Of a stretch of 64,000 nucleotides of DNA, positions 51,161-59,719 are shown piece by piece. This DNA is from JAJEFO01 sp965214325 (GTDB lineage Bacteria; Pseudomonadota; Alphaproteobacteria; Rhodobacterales; Rhodobacteraceae). The notes beneath the pieces are model-generated. The model worked only from the letters and a program-made list of their open reading frames with translations. It made no database searches and was not told the origin of the DNA. Both the position numbers and the translations under genes were made by a program. Position 1 is the stretch's first letter; every line of letters begins with the position of its first letter. The stretch covers positions 3,844,001 to 3,908,000 of the forward strand of contig CBDCBG010000006.1 in assembly GCA_965214325.1 (NCBI GenBank), in the 5' to 3' direction.

Positions 51161-52965
51161 ATGTCGTTCCATCTCGAGACCATCCCGAACCGCAACAGCC
51201 GGCCCACGATCCTCATCCGCAAGGCCTGGCGCGAGGACGGACGCCTCAGGAAGAAGACCCTCGCCAACCTCACCCAGCTGCCGCCCCACATCATCGACGG
51301 CGTCAGGGCCCTGTTCGACGGCGGCGTCGCCGTCGCCCGGCCCGAGGACGTCTTCGCCATCCGCCGGTCCCGGCCCCACGGCCATGTCGCCGCCGCCCTC
51401 GGCACCCTGCGCCGGATCGGAATGGTCCGCGTCCTGCACCGGGTGCCGGGCCGCATGCGGGACCTCGCCGTGGCGGCGGTCGTCGCAAGGATCATCGAGC
51501 CGGCCTCCAAGCTCGCCACTGCACGGGCCCTCGATCCCGAGACCGCGTCGACCAGCCTCGGGGCCGTGCTCGGGCTCGGCCCCGTCACCGGCAACGAGAT
51601 GCTGGACATGCTCGACTGGCTTCTGGAGCGCCAGCCCTGGATCGAGAGGAGCCTGGCCAACAGGCACCTGAAGGGCGGCAACACGCTGATTCTTTATGAC
51701 GTGTCATCAAGCTACCTGGAGGGACGGTGCTGCCCCCTGGCCGCCTTCGGCCACAACCGGGACGGGAAGAAGGGGAAGATGCAGGTCACCTACGGGCTTC
51801 TGTGCGCGGCGGACGGCTGCCCGGTGGCGGTGGAGGTGTTCGCCGGCAACGCCGGGGACCCGTCCACGGTGGCGGGCCAGGTGGACAAGGTCCGGAAGCG
51901 CTTCGGCATCGCGCGCGTCGCGCTCGTGGGCGACAGGGGGATGCTGACGACGGCGCGGATCCGCAGGGACCTCGAGCCTGCGGGGCTCGACTGGATCTCG
52001 GCCCTGAGGACCGCGGACATCCGAAAGCTGCTGAAGGCCGCCGGCCCTGGCGTCCCGGCCCCTCTGGCGCCCGAGGCGCTGGTTCCCGACGCGGTGGCGG
52101 AGATCACGGGCCCGGACTTCCCCGGCGAGCGGCTGATGGTCTGCCTGAACCCGAGGCTGCGCGAGGAGCGGCGGCGCAAGCGTGAGGACCTGCTGGAGGC
52201 CACGGAACGGACGCTCGCCGACATCGCCGCCGCCGCCGCGCGCGGCAAGCCGGGGCAGGCGAACCGCGACCGGACGATCAAGGCCCTGGGGCGGCAGGCC
52301 AACCGGCGCAAGGTTGAGAAGCACTTCGACATCGACGTGCACGACGCCGGGATGGACTGGGCGCGCAACCGGGACAGGATCGAGGCGGAGGCGCGGCTCG
52401 ACGGGATCTACGTGATCCGCACCAGCCTGGAATCCGCGTCACTGGGTGCTGAGGCCGCGGTGGAGGCGTACAAGTCTCTCGCGCAGGTGGAGCGCGCGTT
52501 CCTCACGATGAAGGCCTCGCGGCTGCGGATCCGACCGGTGCACGTCTACTCGGAGGACCATGTCCGCGCCCACGTGTTCCTGTGCATGCTTGCGTGTCAC
52601 GTGGAATGGCACATGCGCCGCCGCCTGGCGCCGATCCTGTTCGAGGACGACGACCGGGAAGGCGCCCGGGCGCGGCGGAACTCGCCGGTGGAGAAGGCCG
52701 AGGTCTCGGAGAGCGCCAGGGCCAAGGCCGACACCAAGCGCACCCCCGACGGGCTGCCGGTCCACAGCTTCACGACGCTTCTTTCCGACCTGGCCACGCT
52801 GACGCTGAACGAGGCGACGGTTCCGGACGGACCCGACCACGGCATTCCGGTCTTCGCGCAGCCGACGGAGCTGCAGGGCCGGGCCCTTGACCTGCTGGAG
52901 ATCGACCCCGCCAAGTTCCTGCCGTGACGCGCCGGGACCGTTACATGTCGAGTCCCGTCCGGAAT
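51078..52965 (+). mobile_element. IS1634-family insertion sequence (approximate ends)
   Basis: A single transposase gene is flanked by imperfect inverted ends containing ACATGTAA: left near 51078-51100, right near 52937-52965 read on the reverse strand. The right-end sequence recurs at 33612-33670, confirming that it belongs to a mobile element. I could not define a target-site duplication. Confidence 0.6.
51161..52927 (+). CDS. IS1634-family transposase
   Basis: The 588-residue DDE transposase is full length and uninterrupted. It has the family N-terminus, then ILYDVSSSYLEG with the first Asp (about residue 180), VEVFAGNAGDPSTV, ALVGDRGML with the second Asp (about 259), and YKSLAQVERAFLTMKASRL with the catalytic Glu (about 445), followed by YSEDHVRAHVFLCML. 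It is the only apparently intact transposase in the window and may still be active. Confidence 0.9.
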   Translation: MSFHLETIPNRNSRPTILIRKAWREDGRLRKKTLANLTQLPPHIIDGVRALFDGGVAVARPEDVFAIRRSRPHGHVAAALGTLRRIGMVRVLHRVPGRMRDLAVAAVVARIIEPASKLATARALDPETASTSLGAVLGLGPVTGNEMLDMLDWLLERQPWIERSLANRHLKGGNTLILYDVSSSYLEGRCCPLAAFGHNRDGKKGKMQVTYGLLCAADGCPVAVEVFAGNAGDPSTVAGQVDKVRKRFGIARVALVGDRGMLTTARIRRDLEPAGLDWISALRTADIRKLLKAAGPGVPAPLAPEALVPDAVAEITGPDFPGERLMVCLNPRLREERRRKREDLLEATERTLADIAAAAARGKPGQANRDRTIKALGRQANRRKVEKHFDIDVHDAGMDWARNRDRIEAEARLDGIYVIRTSLESASLGAEAAVEAYKSLAQVERAFLTMKASRLRIRPVHVYSEDHVRAHVFLCMLACHVEWHMRRRLAPILFEDDDREGARARRNSPVEKAEVSESARAKADTKRTPDGLPVHSFTTLLSDLATLTLNEATVPDGPDHGIPVFAQPTELQGRALDLLEIDPAKFLP

Positions 52966-53285
52966 CAGCAATCGTGCTGATGGCAAGGGGTTTCGCGCAA
53001 TTCTGGAAATGAAGATCCGATTAAAGTAGAATACTCCGACGCGTTCCAGAAGAAAGAATTTCTTTTTCGTGGTTGAACGCCAGCTTTTTTGGACAGTCCC
53101 CGCGAAGGCGAGCATCCGGGCCTCCGGATCGGCGTGTCTAGGGCGGCCAGAGACTTGAGCCTACCCGGGCAAGGTGCATCCTCCTGTCCTGGAATCCATG
53201 CGGGCTCCCTTGCCTGACAGCCGCATCGGTCTCAAAGCGCGATCTCTGCAAGATCGTGGCCGATCGTCATCTTCCCGTTCCAGGT
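52966..53285. other. Gap after the IS1634-type element
   Basis: No gene is supported in these 320 bases. Bases up to about 52993 still match the IS-end copy at 33612-33670; the remainder is unassigned sequence before the metallo-hydrolase stop codon. Confidence 0.4.
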
Positions 53286-54084
53286 TTACCGAACAACCGC
53301 CTCGTATTCCGCAGGTCCGGTCAGTTCATCGTCTCGAGGAGTGAAGTGCTGAACCACGAGGTGTCCAACGCCCGCATCTGTCGCGATCTGCCCGACATCG
53401 TCTCCGAACGTGTGACCGGCGGTCATGTGTTCCATCAGGTTTGGATTGATGGATTTCAGGCGTTCGCACATCCTTTCCGTTCCGGCGCGATGCATGACTT
53501 CGTGCACCAGGATGCCGGCCCCTTCGCGAATTCTGCCAACGGGGGAATAGCTTGTATCCGACGAGAAGACCACCGAGCCATTCCGTCCCGTGACCTTCAG
53601 GGCAAGCGTGTCGGTCATTGGCGGGTGCACCACTCGCAGCGCGTCGACTTCGACCAGATCGTCCTTGAAGACAGGGCCTTCCGCGTACTCCGTCACGGCG
53701 AACATCTCGCGCGGGTCCTGCTGGCGCTCGTCGGCCATGCGTACTCCTATGTCGCAGGCCATGGCAGCAAGGAAGTCGTCGATCAACTTCCTGACGCCAT
53801 TCGGGCCATCGACCTTGATCCGGCGTATTGGGGACGACACACAATGTTGTGTGCAGGAACGGCCCAAGCTCCAGGCAATGGTCCGAATGCAGATGCGTGA
53901 CCAGGATCGTGTCCACATCTGCGAGCGAGAATCCGGCTTCCCCGAACTGTCGCGTCACGCCCATGCTGCAATCAATGACATAAGGGCGACCGGAAATCTC
54001 GATTGCCGATGATGATGGCCAGCTCGATCCTGCCGTCAGGCGCGGGCCGCCCTTGGTGCCGAGAAGTATGTTGCGATCAGCCAT
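53286..54084 (-). pseudogene. MBL-fold metallo-hydrolase with a frameshift
   Basis: From ATG 54084 the first frame gives an MBL N-terminus with the zinc motif THLHSDHCLELG and then LHTTLCVVPNTP. A single extra G near 53820 shifts the frame; IKVDGPNGVRKLIDDFLAAM continues in the next frame with FSSDTSYSP, LVHEVMH, AGHTFGDDVGQIA and LVVQHFTPR to a stop at 53286. Joined, the protein would be about 265 residues, normal for the family, so this is a recent one-base lesion or a sequencing error. Confidence 0.8.
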
Positions 54085-54121
54085 GGTGGAACTTCGCAGA
54101 GGCCCGGTTTAGATATCCGCC

Positions 54122-54571
54122 ATGATCATTGGCATGCATCACGTGGGCGTCGTCACCAAGGATGCTGACCGGCTGGCGGAGTTCTACAGCGACAGACTCC
54201 ATGCGGAGCGCCTCGGAGATTTCCGGTGGGGGCCTAGTGACACGGCGCTGACCACGCGGCTGGCAGCTGTCGGCAGTTCCGGCCGGATCGTCATGCTGGG
54301 CTTCGCGACCGGGCGGCTGGAGCTCTTTCAGTTCGAGGACCTTCCTGAATGCCTGCCCGAGCGCCAGCTGACGGTTGCAAAGCCGGGTTTCAATCACGTT
54401 TGTTTCGAAGTCGATGATTGCGTCGCGGAATATGCGCGGCTGACGGCGTTGGGGATGCCCTTTCATGCCGAACCGCTGACAATGCCCGCAGGCGGAGTCT
54501 TCGCCTATGGACGCGACGTGGACGGAAACGTCGTCGAAATCCTTCAATCGCCTCAATTGGCCGCCTCGTAA
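54122..54571 (+). CDS. VOC-family (glyoxalase/epimerase-like) protein
   Basis: The 149-residue metal-binding protein has two vicinal-oxygen-chelate repeats: MHHVGVVTKDADRLAEFYSD with His5-region metal ligand at the start and FNHVCFEVDDCVAEYARL near 95-112, then DVDGNVVEILQ with the late Glu. Members include glyoxalases, dioxygenases and methylmalonyl-CoA epimerases; the sequence does not select one. The 3' end overlaps the convergent aminotransferase gene by 19 nt. It is divergent from the metallo-hydrolase pseudogene. Confidence 0.82.
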   Translation: MIIGMHHVGVVTKDADRLAEFYSDRLHAERLGDFRWGPSDTALTTRLAAVGSSGRIVMLGFATGRLELFQFEDLPECLPERQLTVAKPGFNHVCFEVDDCVAEYARLTALGMPFHAEPLTMPAGGVFAYGRDVDGNVVEILQSPQLAAS

Positions 54572-55539
54572 TCTACCGGGGTGCCGTGCCACCCGGCCCA
54601 GCGCTTCTCCCAGTAGAGGTTGTGAATGCGTGTCGAGACTGGCCCTGACCCTTGGCAAATCGGTTGGTCATTGACTGTGGAGACGGGGAAGATGCCGCCA
54701 GCGCTGGACGTCAGGAACGCTTCATCTGCTGCCACGAGATCGTCAACGCTCACCGTGCCCACTTCGATGTTCAGCCCGATTTCGGCGCAAAGCTCCAGGG
54801 TTGTGAGCCGCGTGATGCCTTCAAGGCAGCCCAGTTCCGGAGTCATCACCTTGGTCTTGCGGACCACGAAGATGTTCGAGCCTGGCGCCTCCGTCAGGAC
54901 GTTGTTCCCGTCGGTCAGAACGCTCCACCCGGCACCGGCGCCTCCCGCCTCCATCAGCGACATGTTCAGGTCGAGCGAGCAGAAGTTCTTTGCGCGCGGG
55001 TCGATGGCGTTCGCAGGAATGCGGATGTACTCGTTCGAGACATGCAGATGTGTGCCAGACTGCCGGTCCGCATCGTCCTTGATGAACACATATGGGATCA
55101 CGAAGGCATAGAATCTGTTCCGGAAACGCTCCGCATGCAGCCGGTCGCTGGGGCGCGGCAGGTTCGCGCCCCGGGTGACCGCCCACCAGACATAGGCGTC
55201 CTTTAGACCCGTGCGCGCAACGAGCTCGTTCAGCAATGCAGCCTCTTCGGCTTGAGCGAACGGATTCGAGAGTTTCATGCGGTCGCAGGAACGCGCGAAC
55301 CGGGCCTGATGGTCTTCGAGGCGAAAGAACTGGCCACGGCTGACAGACACGACATCATAGACCGCATCGGATCGAACAAGCCCCAGATCGGTGATTGGCA
55401 CGGCCGCCTGGTCCAGCGGCAAGAACCGGTCGATGACATAGGCTGCGCCCGCCTTCCATTCCTGTGCACGCTCCATCGGCGCGTGGGCGGGATCGTTGGC
55501 CATGATTTCCTGCACAGGCAGGGGTGAGAGACCGTTCAT
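54553..55539 (-). CDS. Class IV aminotransferase (PLP fold type IV)
   Basis: This 328-residue enzyme belongs to the branched-chain/D-amino-acid/(R)-amine transaminase fold. The PLP lysine is Lys184 in AIDPRAKNFCSLDLNM; the phosphate-binding segment is EAPGSNIFVV and the late motif GITRLTTLELCAEIGL. The N-terminal VPITDLGLVRSDAVYDVVSV is typical of the (R)-amine transaminase-like subgroup. The substrate is unknown. The ATG at 55539 overlaps the stop of the arylsulfotransferase-like gene (ATGA), so the two enzymes are coupled. Confidence 0.87.
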   Translation of the reverse strand: MNGLSPLPVQEIMANDPAHAPMERAQEWKAGAAYVIDRFLPLDQAAVPITDLGLVRSDAVYDVVSVSRGQFFRLEDHQARFARSCDRMKLSNPFAQAEEAALLNELVARTGLKDAYVWWAVTRGANLPRPSDRLHAERFRNRFYAFVIPYVFIKDDADRQSGTHLHVSNEYIRIPANAIDPRAKNFCSLDLNMSLMEAGGAGAGWSVLTDGNNVLTEAPGSNIFVVRKTKVMTPELGCLEGITRLTTLELCAEIGLNIEVGTVSVDDLVAADEAFLTSSAGGIFPVSTVNDQPICQGSGPVSTRIHNLYWEKRWAGWHGTPVDYEAAN

Positions 55540-57197
55540 GCCGCACCTTCCAGCCGCAACGTGTCACGCAAATCCAGCCTAATGCCGCTGTTCCTTGGAT
55601 AGAGGCTGTCGGCGCGCACTCCGGAAAAGACCTCCCAATGGATCAGGTCGCTTTCGTCACGCACTTCCATGTCGAACACGATATCGCCGATGTCCTTGCG
55701 GTTGTATTCGATGATCCGGGCATGGGAAGGGAATTCAGAGACGTAGCGCCGTGACCGATCATCCTCGTCCATCCCGATGTCGTCACGGCCATGGGGCATC
55801 GCGATGGAGTGGATCACCAACGCCGTGTCGCTGTCTTCCAGCCGGTGTGCGTCGCCCATGGCCCATGTGCGCTCCTTGACATCCGCATCCGTCAACGCGG
55901 AAGACCAGACCTGCTCGACCGTCATTGCGTCCCTGTCAACGCGGTATTCCACGCCACGCGAGAAGCTCTCGTGGAAGGGGATCCGCTCTTTTCCCGGGCG
56001 TGCTCCGTAGATGCCGTTGTCGAAGAGCATGATGGTTCCTTCAGACGTGATCCGGGGGTTGTGCATGTGCCAGGGCCACCGGAAACTCTCGCCCAACGGG
56101 GTCAGAAGCTTGCCTTTCAGCCGGGCAGGCCAGCCATCGTGATCACCCAGGATCCAGACAATTTCTCCCGACTTTCGGTCAATCTTCAGTACGCAGTCCT
56201 GCAGACGCAGCGACACCAGAACGGAATCATCGCTCTCGTCATATGCGACGCCGTTTCCGTGGGTCCAGTCGCCTGCGCCTGGAAACCCGCGGACATGCCA
56301 ATAGGCATCCAGCGCGTCATACCCGATCCGGTACGGATCGAGATGGTCGAAACTGTCCCAGCTCCAGACCACGTCGCCCCCTGGCGTGAACTCAACCACC
56401 ATGTCCCCGACTATGTCGCGATCAGCCTTGCGCCTGCCGGGCTCGCGGACCGACGCAGGCCAGTCCTTGATGCGCTTTGCGTGTGCGGAGAGCGCCAGGA
56501 AATTGCCGTTCGGCATTTGATGGGGTTGATGATGCAGGCTGCGAACGTCGACGGGAATGCCGCCTTCCTCCGCGCCCTGCGGTCGACGTGCGGCGTACCA
56601 GGCTCGGATGACGTCTCCGGCAACATCGATCTCTCGCGAACAGGACTCCGTGTCATGGACAAACAAATTGCCGTTCGCCAGATGCTCGATGCCCGCCGCG
56701 CGTCGGCCAAGCTTGCGCATCCAGCGCATCCGGCCCTGATTGTCGACCGCGATCAGCATGCCCCAATGGACGAACCACTTGCGCTGGGCAGCCGTCATGT
56801 CCGTGATGCGCCCGATGACGCGGCGACGAACGGTGATGAACGTGAAGCTTCCAGCCATGCGGTGCGGCCGGGAGACGTGCGTCCGCAGCGGAGGCATGTC
56901 GAGCGGCGAGGTCGGTACATCTTTCAGCCTGTGCGTGATCGACTTCGGCCATGTCACGGCACCGTCCCGCCCGGCGATCTGCACCCTTACTTTCGCCACG
57001 CCGTCAGGATGGAACCCAAGCAGCAGGTAACTGCCGCCCGCTGCCGGGAAGGTGATCGTCCAGGCATCGCCATTCTGCTCGACCCCGGCACGGATCTCGT
57101 CCGCATCCGATGTCGTCACGTGCAGACGGGCGACAAGTGGCGCGTGCGCCGGCCCGTGTTCGATGACTGGTTCCGTAAGAAACTGCGCTGTCGGCAT
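55536..57197 (-). CDS. Arylsulfotransferase (ASST)-like protein
   Basis: This 553-residue protein has the beta-propeller arylsulfotransferase fold. Motifs include HHQPHQMPNGNFLALS, VWSWDSFDHLDPYRIGYD, DWTHGNGVAYDESDDSVLVS, IVWILGDHDGW and FRWPWHMHNPRI, giving several conserved histidines as in the ASST active site. No signal peptide is visible, unlike periplasmic AssT, so it may be cytoplasmic. The ATG at 57197 has GGGAGA upstream; an in-frame ATG at 57218 is less supported. ASST enzymes move sulfate between phenols without PAPS; some relatives do other chemistry. It is coupled to a class IV aminotransferase. Confidence 0.8.
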   Translation of the reverse strand: MPTAQFLTEPVIEHGPAHAPLVARLHVTTSDADEIRAGVEQNGDAWTITFPAAGGSYLLLGFHPDGVAKVRVQIAGRDGAVTWPKSITHRLKDVPTSPLDMPPLRTHVSRPHRMAGSFTFITVRRRVIGRITDMTAAQRKWFVHWGMLIAVDNQGRMRWMRKLGRRAAGIEHLANGNLFVHDTESCSREIDVAGDVIRAWYAARRPQGAEEGGIPVDVRSLHHQPHQMPNGNFLALSAHAKRIKDWPASVREPGRRKADRDIVGDMVVEFTPGGDVVWSWDSFDHLDPYRIGYDALDAYWHVRGFPGAGDWTHGNGVAYDESDDSVLVSLRLQDCVLKIDRKSGEIVWILGDHDGWPARLKGKLLTPLGESFRWPWHMHNPRITSEGTIMLFDNGIYGARPGKERIPFHESFSRGVEYRVDRDAMTVEQVWSSALTDADVKERTWAMGDAHRLEDSDTALVIHSIAMPHGRDDIGMDEDDRSRRYVSEFPSHARIIEYNRKDIGDIVFDMEVRDESDLIHWEVFSGVRADSLYPRNSGIRLDLRDTLRLEGAA

Positions 57198-57258
57198 TGA
57201 CGATCTCCCTGGCGACACAATGCATAGGACGTTGCACGCGAAAAAGACGGGATTGCTT

Positions 57259-57890
57259 TCAACTGGTAGAAGAATCGCTACTTTCGGCAGATGTCAATTC
57301 CGGCGGCTGCCAGGCCACGCGTGCGTTCCTGATCAGGTCATCGGAGATCTCGACGATGAGTGTCCGGAAGTTGCGCTGGGCTTCCGTCATTTTCTCGACC
57401 CGCGGCCCGGCAAGACGGACCGTGCGATCGAAACTGGGCAAGTCAATGCCGCGATGGTCGGTGAGCCCGGCGGCGATCTCGTCGTTGAATTGGGCGATTG
57501 GCACAACGCAAAAACCGGCTTCCCAGCACGAGATATTCCCGCCGGATCTCGATCGAGGAACACTCGATCAGGTCGGTCCATTTCGAGCCAGTCTTCCTGA
57601 ACCCGCTCTCGAGCTGTTCACGGGCCCAGACCGAGCGCACGTCAAGCACGACAGGAAGGTCGTCTGCCACCGCCGCGATCGGGACGGGGTCCGGCAACGG
57701 TGCGCAGAGGCTCGGCGACCCGATCAGGCACAGGCGTTCCTTGTAGACCGGAAGGCTTTCCGACTCATCCGTTTCGACATCCTTGTCAAAGAACGCAAAG
57801 TCGCATTCTCCAGCCTCCCACATGCTTTCCAGATCCGCCGGAAATCCCTGGTTGAAGAGGAGCGTAGTGCCCGGATGCCTGTCAAATCCG
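57259..57890 (-). pseudogene. LysR-type regulator, C-terminal part (split by an IS, frameshifted)
   Basis: The minus strand encodes a LysR substrate-binding domain: FDRHPGTTLLFNQGFP, WEAGECDFAFFDKD, YKERLCLIGSPS, then REYLVLGS. After a one-base shift near 57505 comes VPIAQFNDEIAAGLTDHRG, DLPSFDRTVRLAGPR, and the stop at 57259. Together with 58812-59039 this was one gene. An estimated 35-40 residues between the halves are missing. Confidence 0.75.
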
Positions 57891-58815
57891 AAGGCTCATT
57901 TCCAAATCGCATGCATGATCTGCCGATAGCGTTGGCGAGGCACGTGCGAGGCGAGGCGTTGTCCAGCTCGACGTGCTGGAACCATTGCAGGCAGTTGTCG
58001 AGATACTCGGTCGCGATCCCGCGGCAGCGCCTCGGGAAACCTTTCAGCTGGCCATGCCGGCCGTTGACCGCCTGGACGTGAAAGGCGGTTCGAACCCGCT
58101 CGCCTCCGGACAGGTCGGGCGCTTCGCGGCGAACGCCCATCGCTGCGGCACATGGCGGACATGCGCGATGGCCGTCACTGACCAGGACGATGTCCTCGTC
58201 CACGACCGGTTCGATGACGTCTCGCAGGGCATCGGCATTGACCGCCGGAAGAACCGCGCCGACCGTCATGCCGCTGCGGTCGGCGGCGACCAGCACCGGA
58301 ACCCGCCCGGACGACAGGCCGCGCCTGCTCGCCGTCCCGCCGCGGCGACGCGCCTTGCGGTCAAGGTGCCGCTCGCCCTTGCGGCTTTCCGGCACATGGG
58401 TTTCGTCGGCCTCTGCAATGCCGGCGAGCTTTCGCGGAAGGCCGTGTCGACGGCAAGCCCGCAACGCCCGGCGGACGCACGCACCGTTTCCCCGTCCGCA
58501 AGGCAGGTTCCGAACGCCAGCCATCTCTCCTTGCAGTGAAGACCCGCCAACAGGCGTGCCTGTCGCTGCATTGAACGTCTTGCCGCAGTTCTTGCATTGA
58601 TGCCGGCGCAGGCCTCGCGCCTTGCCGCGCGAAACGGCGCCCGGAGTGCCGCAATGCGGGCACCGGCGGTCCTCGCCCACGCCCGCCTCGATCGCGGCCA
58701 GCGAGGCCGACGCCTGCGAGCCTCCAGAGAGCACTGCCTCGGGTTCCCTGCGTTGCGCAGTGCCGAGTTGGTCAACCTGGGAGAGCCAGGCCTGAAACTG
58801 CTTGTGATTCATCAT
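57891..58815 (-). pseudogene. IS1595-family transposase (ISSpo8-like), frameshifted
   Basis: Starting MMNHKQFQAWLSQVDQLG, the frame carries the zinc ribbon CPHCGTPGAVSRG...CKNCGKTFNA, then ADETHVPESRKGERHLDRK with the first Asp of the DDE core and VLVAADRSG, LVSDGHRA. Between 58440 and 58560 the expected helical segment (HCKERWLAFGTCLADGETVR and AGRCGLAVDTAFR) lies in another frame, so two compensating shifts are present. The end CMRFGN is followed directly by LysR sequence. It is inserted in the LysR gene. Confidence 0.8.
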
Positions 58816-59039
58816 CTGCAGTCTCCCGCTTCGCGCTGGAACAGGACCTTGCCGACGGAGGTCGGACGCATGCCAAGTGAATGCCGAGTCAACAGCTTCA
58901 AGCCAAGTTCAGCTTCCAGTTGCCGTATCAGCTGGCCGATCGCAGGCCGCGTCACGTTCAGCGCCTCGCTCGCCGCAGTCAGGCTTTCGTGTCTGGCAAC
59001 GGCGTGGAAATTCTTGAGCTGGCGGAAATCCATAGGCAA
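58812..59039 (-). pseudogene. LysR-type regulator, N-terminal part
   Basis: The ATG at 59039 starts a LysR winged helix-turn-helix: MDFRQLKNFHAVARHESLTA, then ASEALNVTRPAIGQLIRQLE and AELGLKLLTRHSLGMRPTSVG. It stops four codons after the insertion point of the IS1595-type element. The regulator was divergent from the operon starting at 59156 and probably controlled it. Confidence 0.8.
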
Positions 59040-59155
59040 TCCCCTTGCTCCCCGTCGGCGCGAAAGACATTAGTCGCGCTTTCCTCTCCCGTGAATCTGG
59101 GGCTATTGTTGCGACCGTCGTCGTCGTACCCTTGCTGGCAAGGAAAGGGGATGCC

Positions 59156-59719
59156 ATGGTTGCGAGCGTTTCCAACATTCAGCCAGACGAGGATGTCCTG
59201 GTCGAGATGCATCGACGGATGCCATTGATCCGAAAGTCGGAGGTGCAGCTCTTGCTCGACGCGAAGACAGGGCGGACGCCGGGACAGGTGCATCTGTCTG
59301 ATGGCCGGGAAGCGGTGGCCGCCGGCATCCTTGCCCGTCTTGACGAACGGGACCAGGCTGCCTCGACCCATCGCGCGCATGGGCACCGCCTCGCTAGGGG
59401 CCGTGACATGAATGCAATGTTTGCCGAGATCTGCGGCAGGACTGAAGGCATCTGCCGCGTCGTGGGCGGATCGATTCATGTGGCCGGTCCTTCGAAGGGA
59501 ATTGCAGGCGCCAACGGAATCGCGGGGGCAGGTCTTGGCATTGCCACGGGTGCCGCTCTCGCCAAACAGCTTGAGGGAGATGCCCTTTGCGAAGTGGAGA
59601 CGAAAGGGGTCTCCAGCGAGGTCGAAGCCCCCGGCGACGGCGTGACGCCAGAAGTCCTGGCAGGCGAGGAAGCGGTCGCCGTCGTTGGCCAGGACACCTG
59701 CATTTTCGAGAGCGCGTGA
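59156..59719 (+). pseudogene. Chimera of 2-oxoacid/acetoin dehydrogenase E1-alpha start and E2 lipoyl-domain end
   Basis: The 187-residue frame starts like an E1-alpha subunit: HLSDGREAVAAGILARLDER, STHRAHGHRLARGRDMNAMF, VGGSIHVAGPSKGIAGANGI and GAGLGIATGAALAKQLEGD. Just before the expected thiamine-pyrophosphate GDG motif it jumps to a lipoyl domain ending: ALCEVETKGVSSEVEAPGDG, TPEVLAGEEAVAVVGQDTCI. The usual ETDK lipoylation site reads ETKG. The simplest history is a large in-frame deletion removing the E1-alpha end, E1-beta and the E2 start. ATG 59156 follows AAAGGGG. Confidence 0.75.

Noticed and set aside
51124..51700. Overlapping Arg-rich ORFs at the start of the IS1634-type element as accessory genes
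   Set aside because: They are alternate frames of the transposase with extreme GC bias and no domain.
55791..57200. 469-codon plus-strand frame opposite the arylsulfotransferase-like gene
   Set aside because: Antisense shadow with no domain or ribosome binding site.
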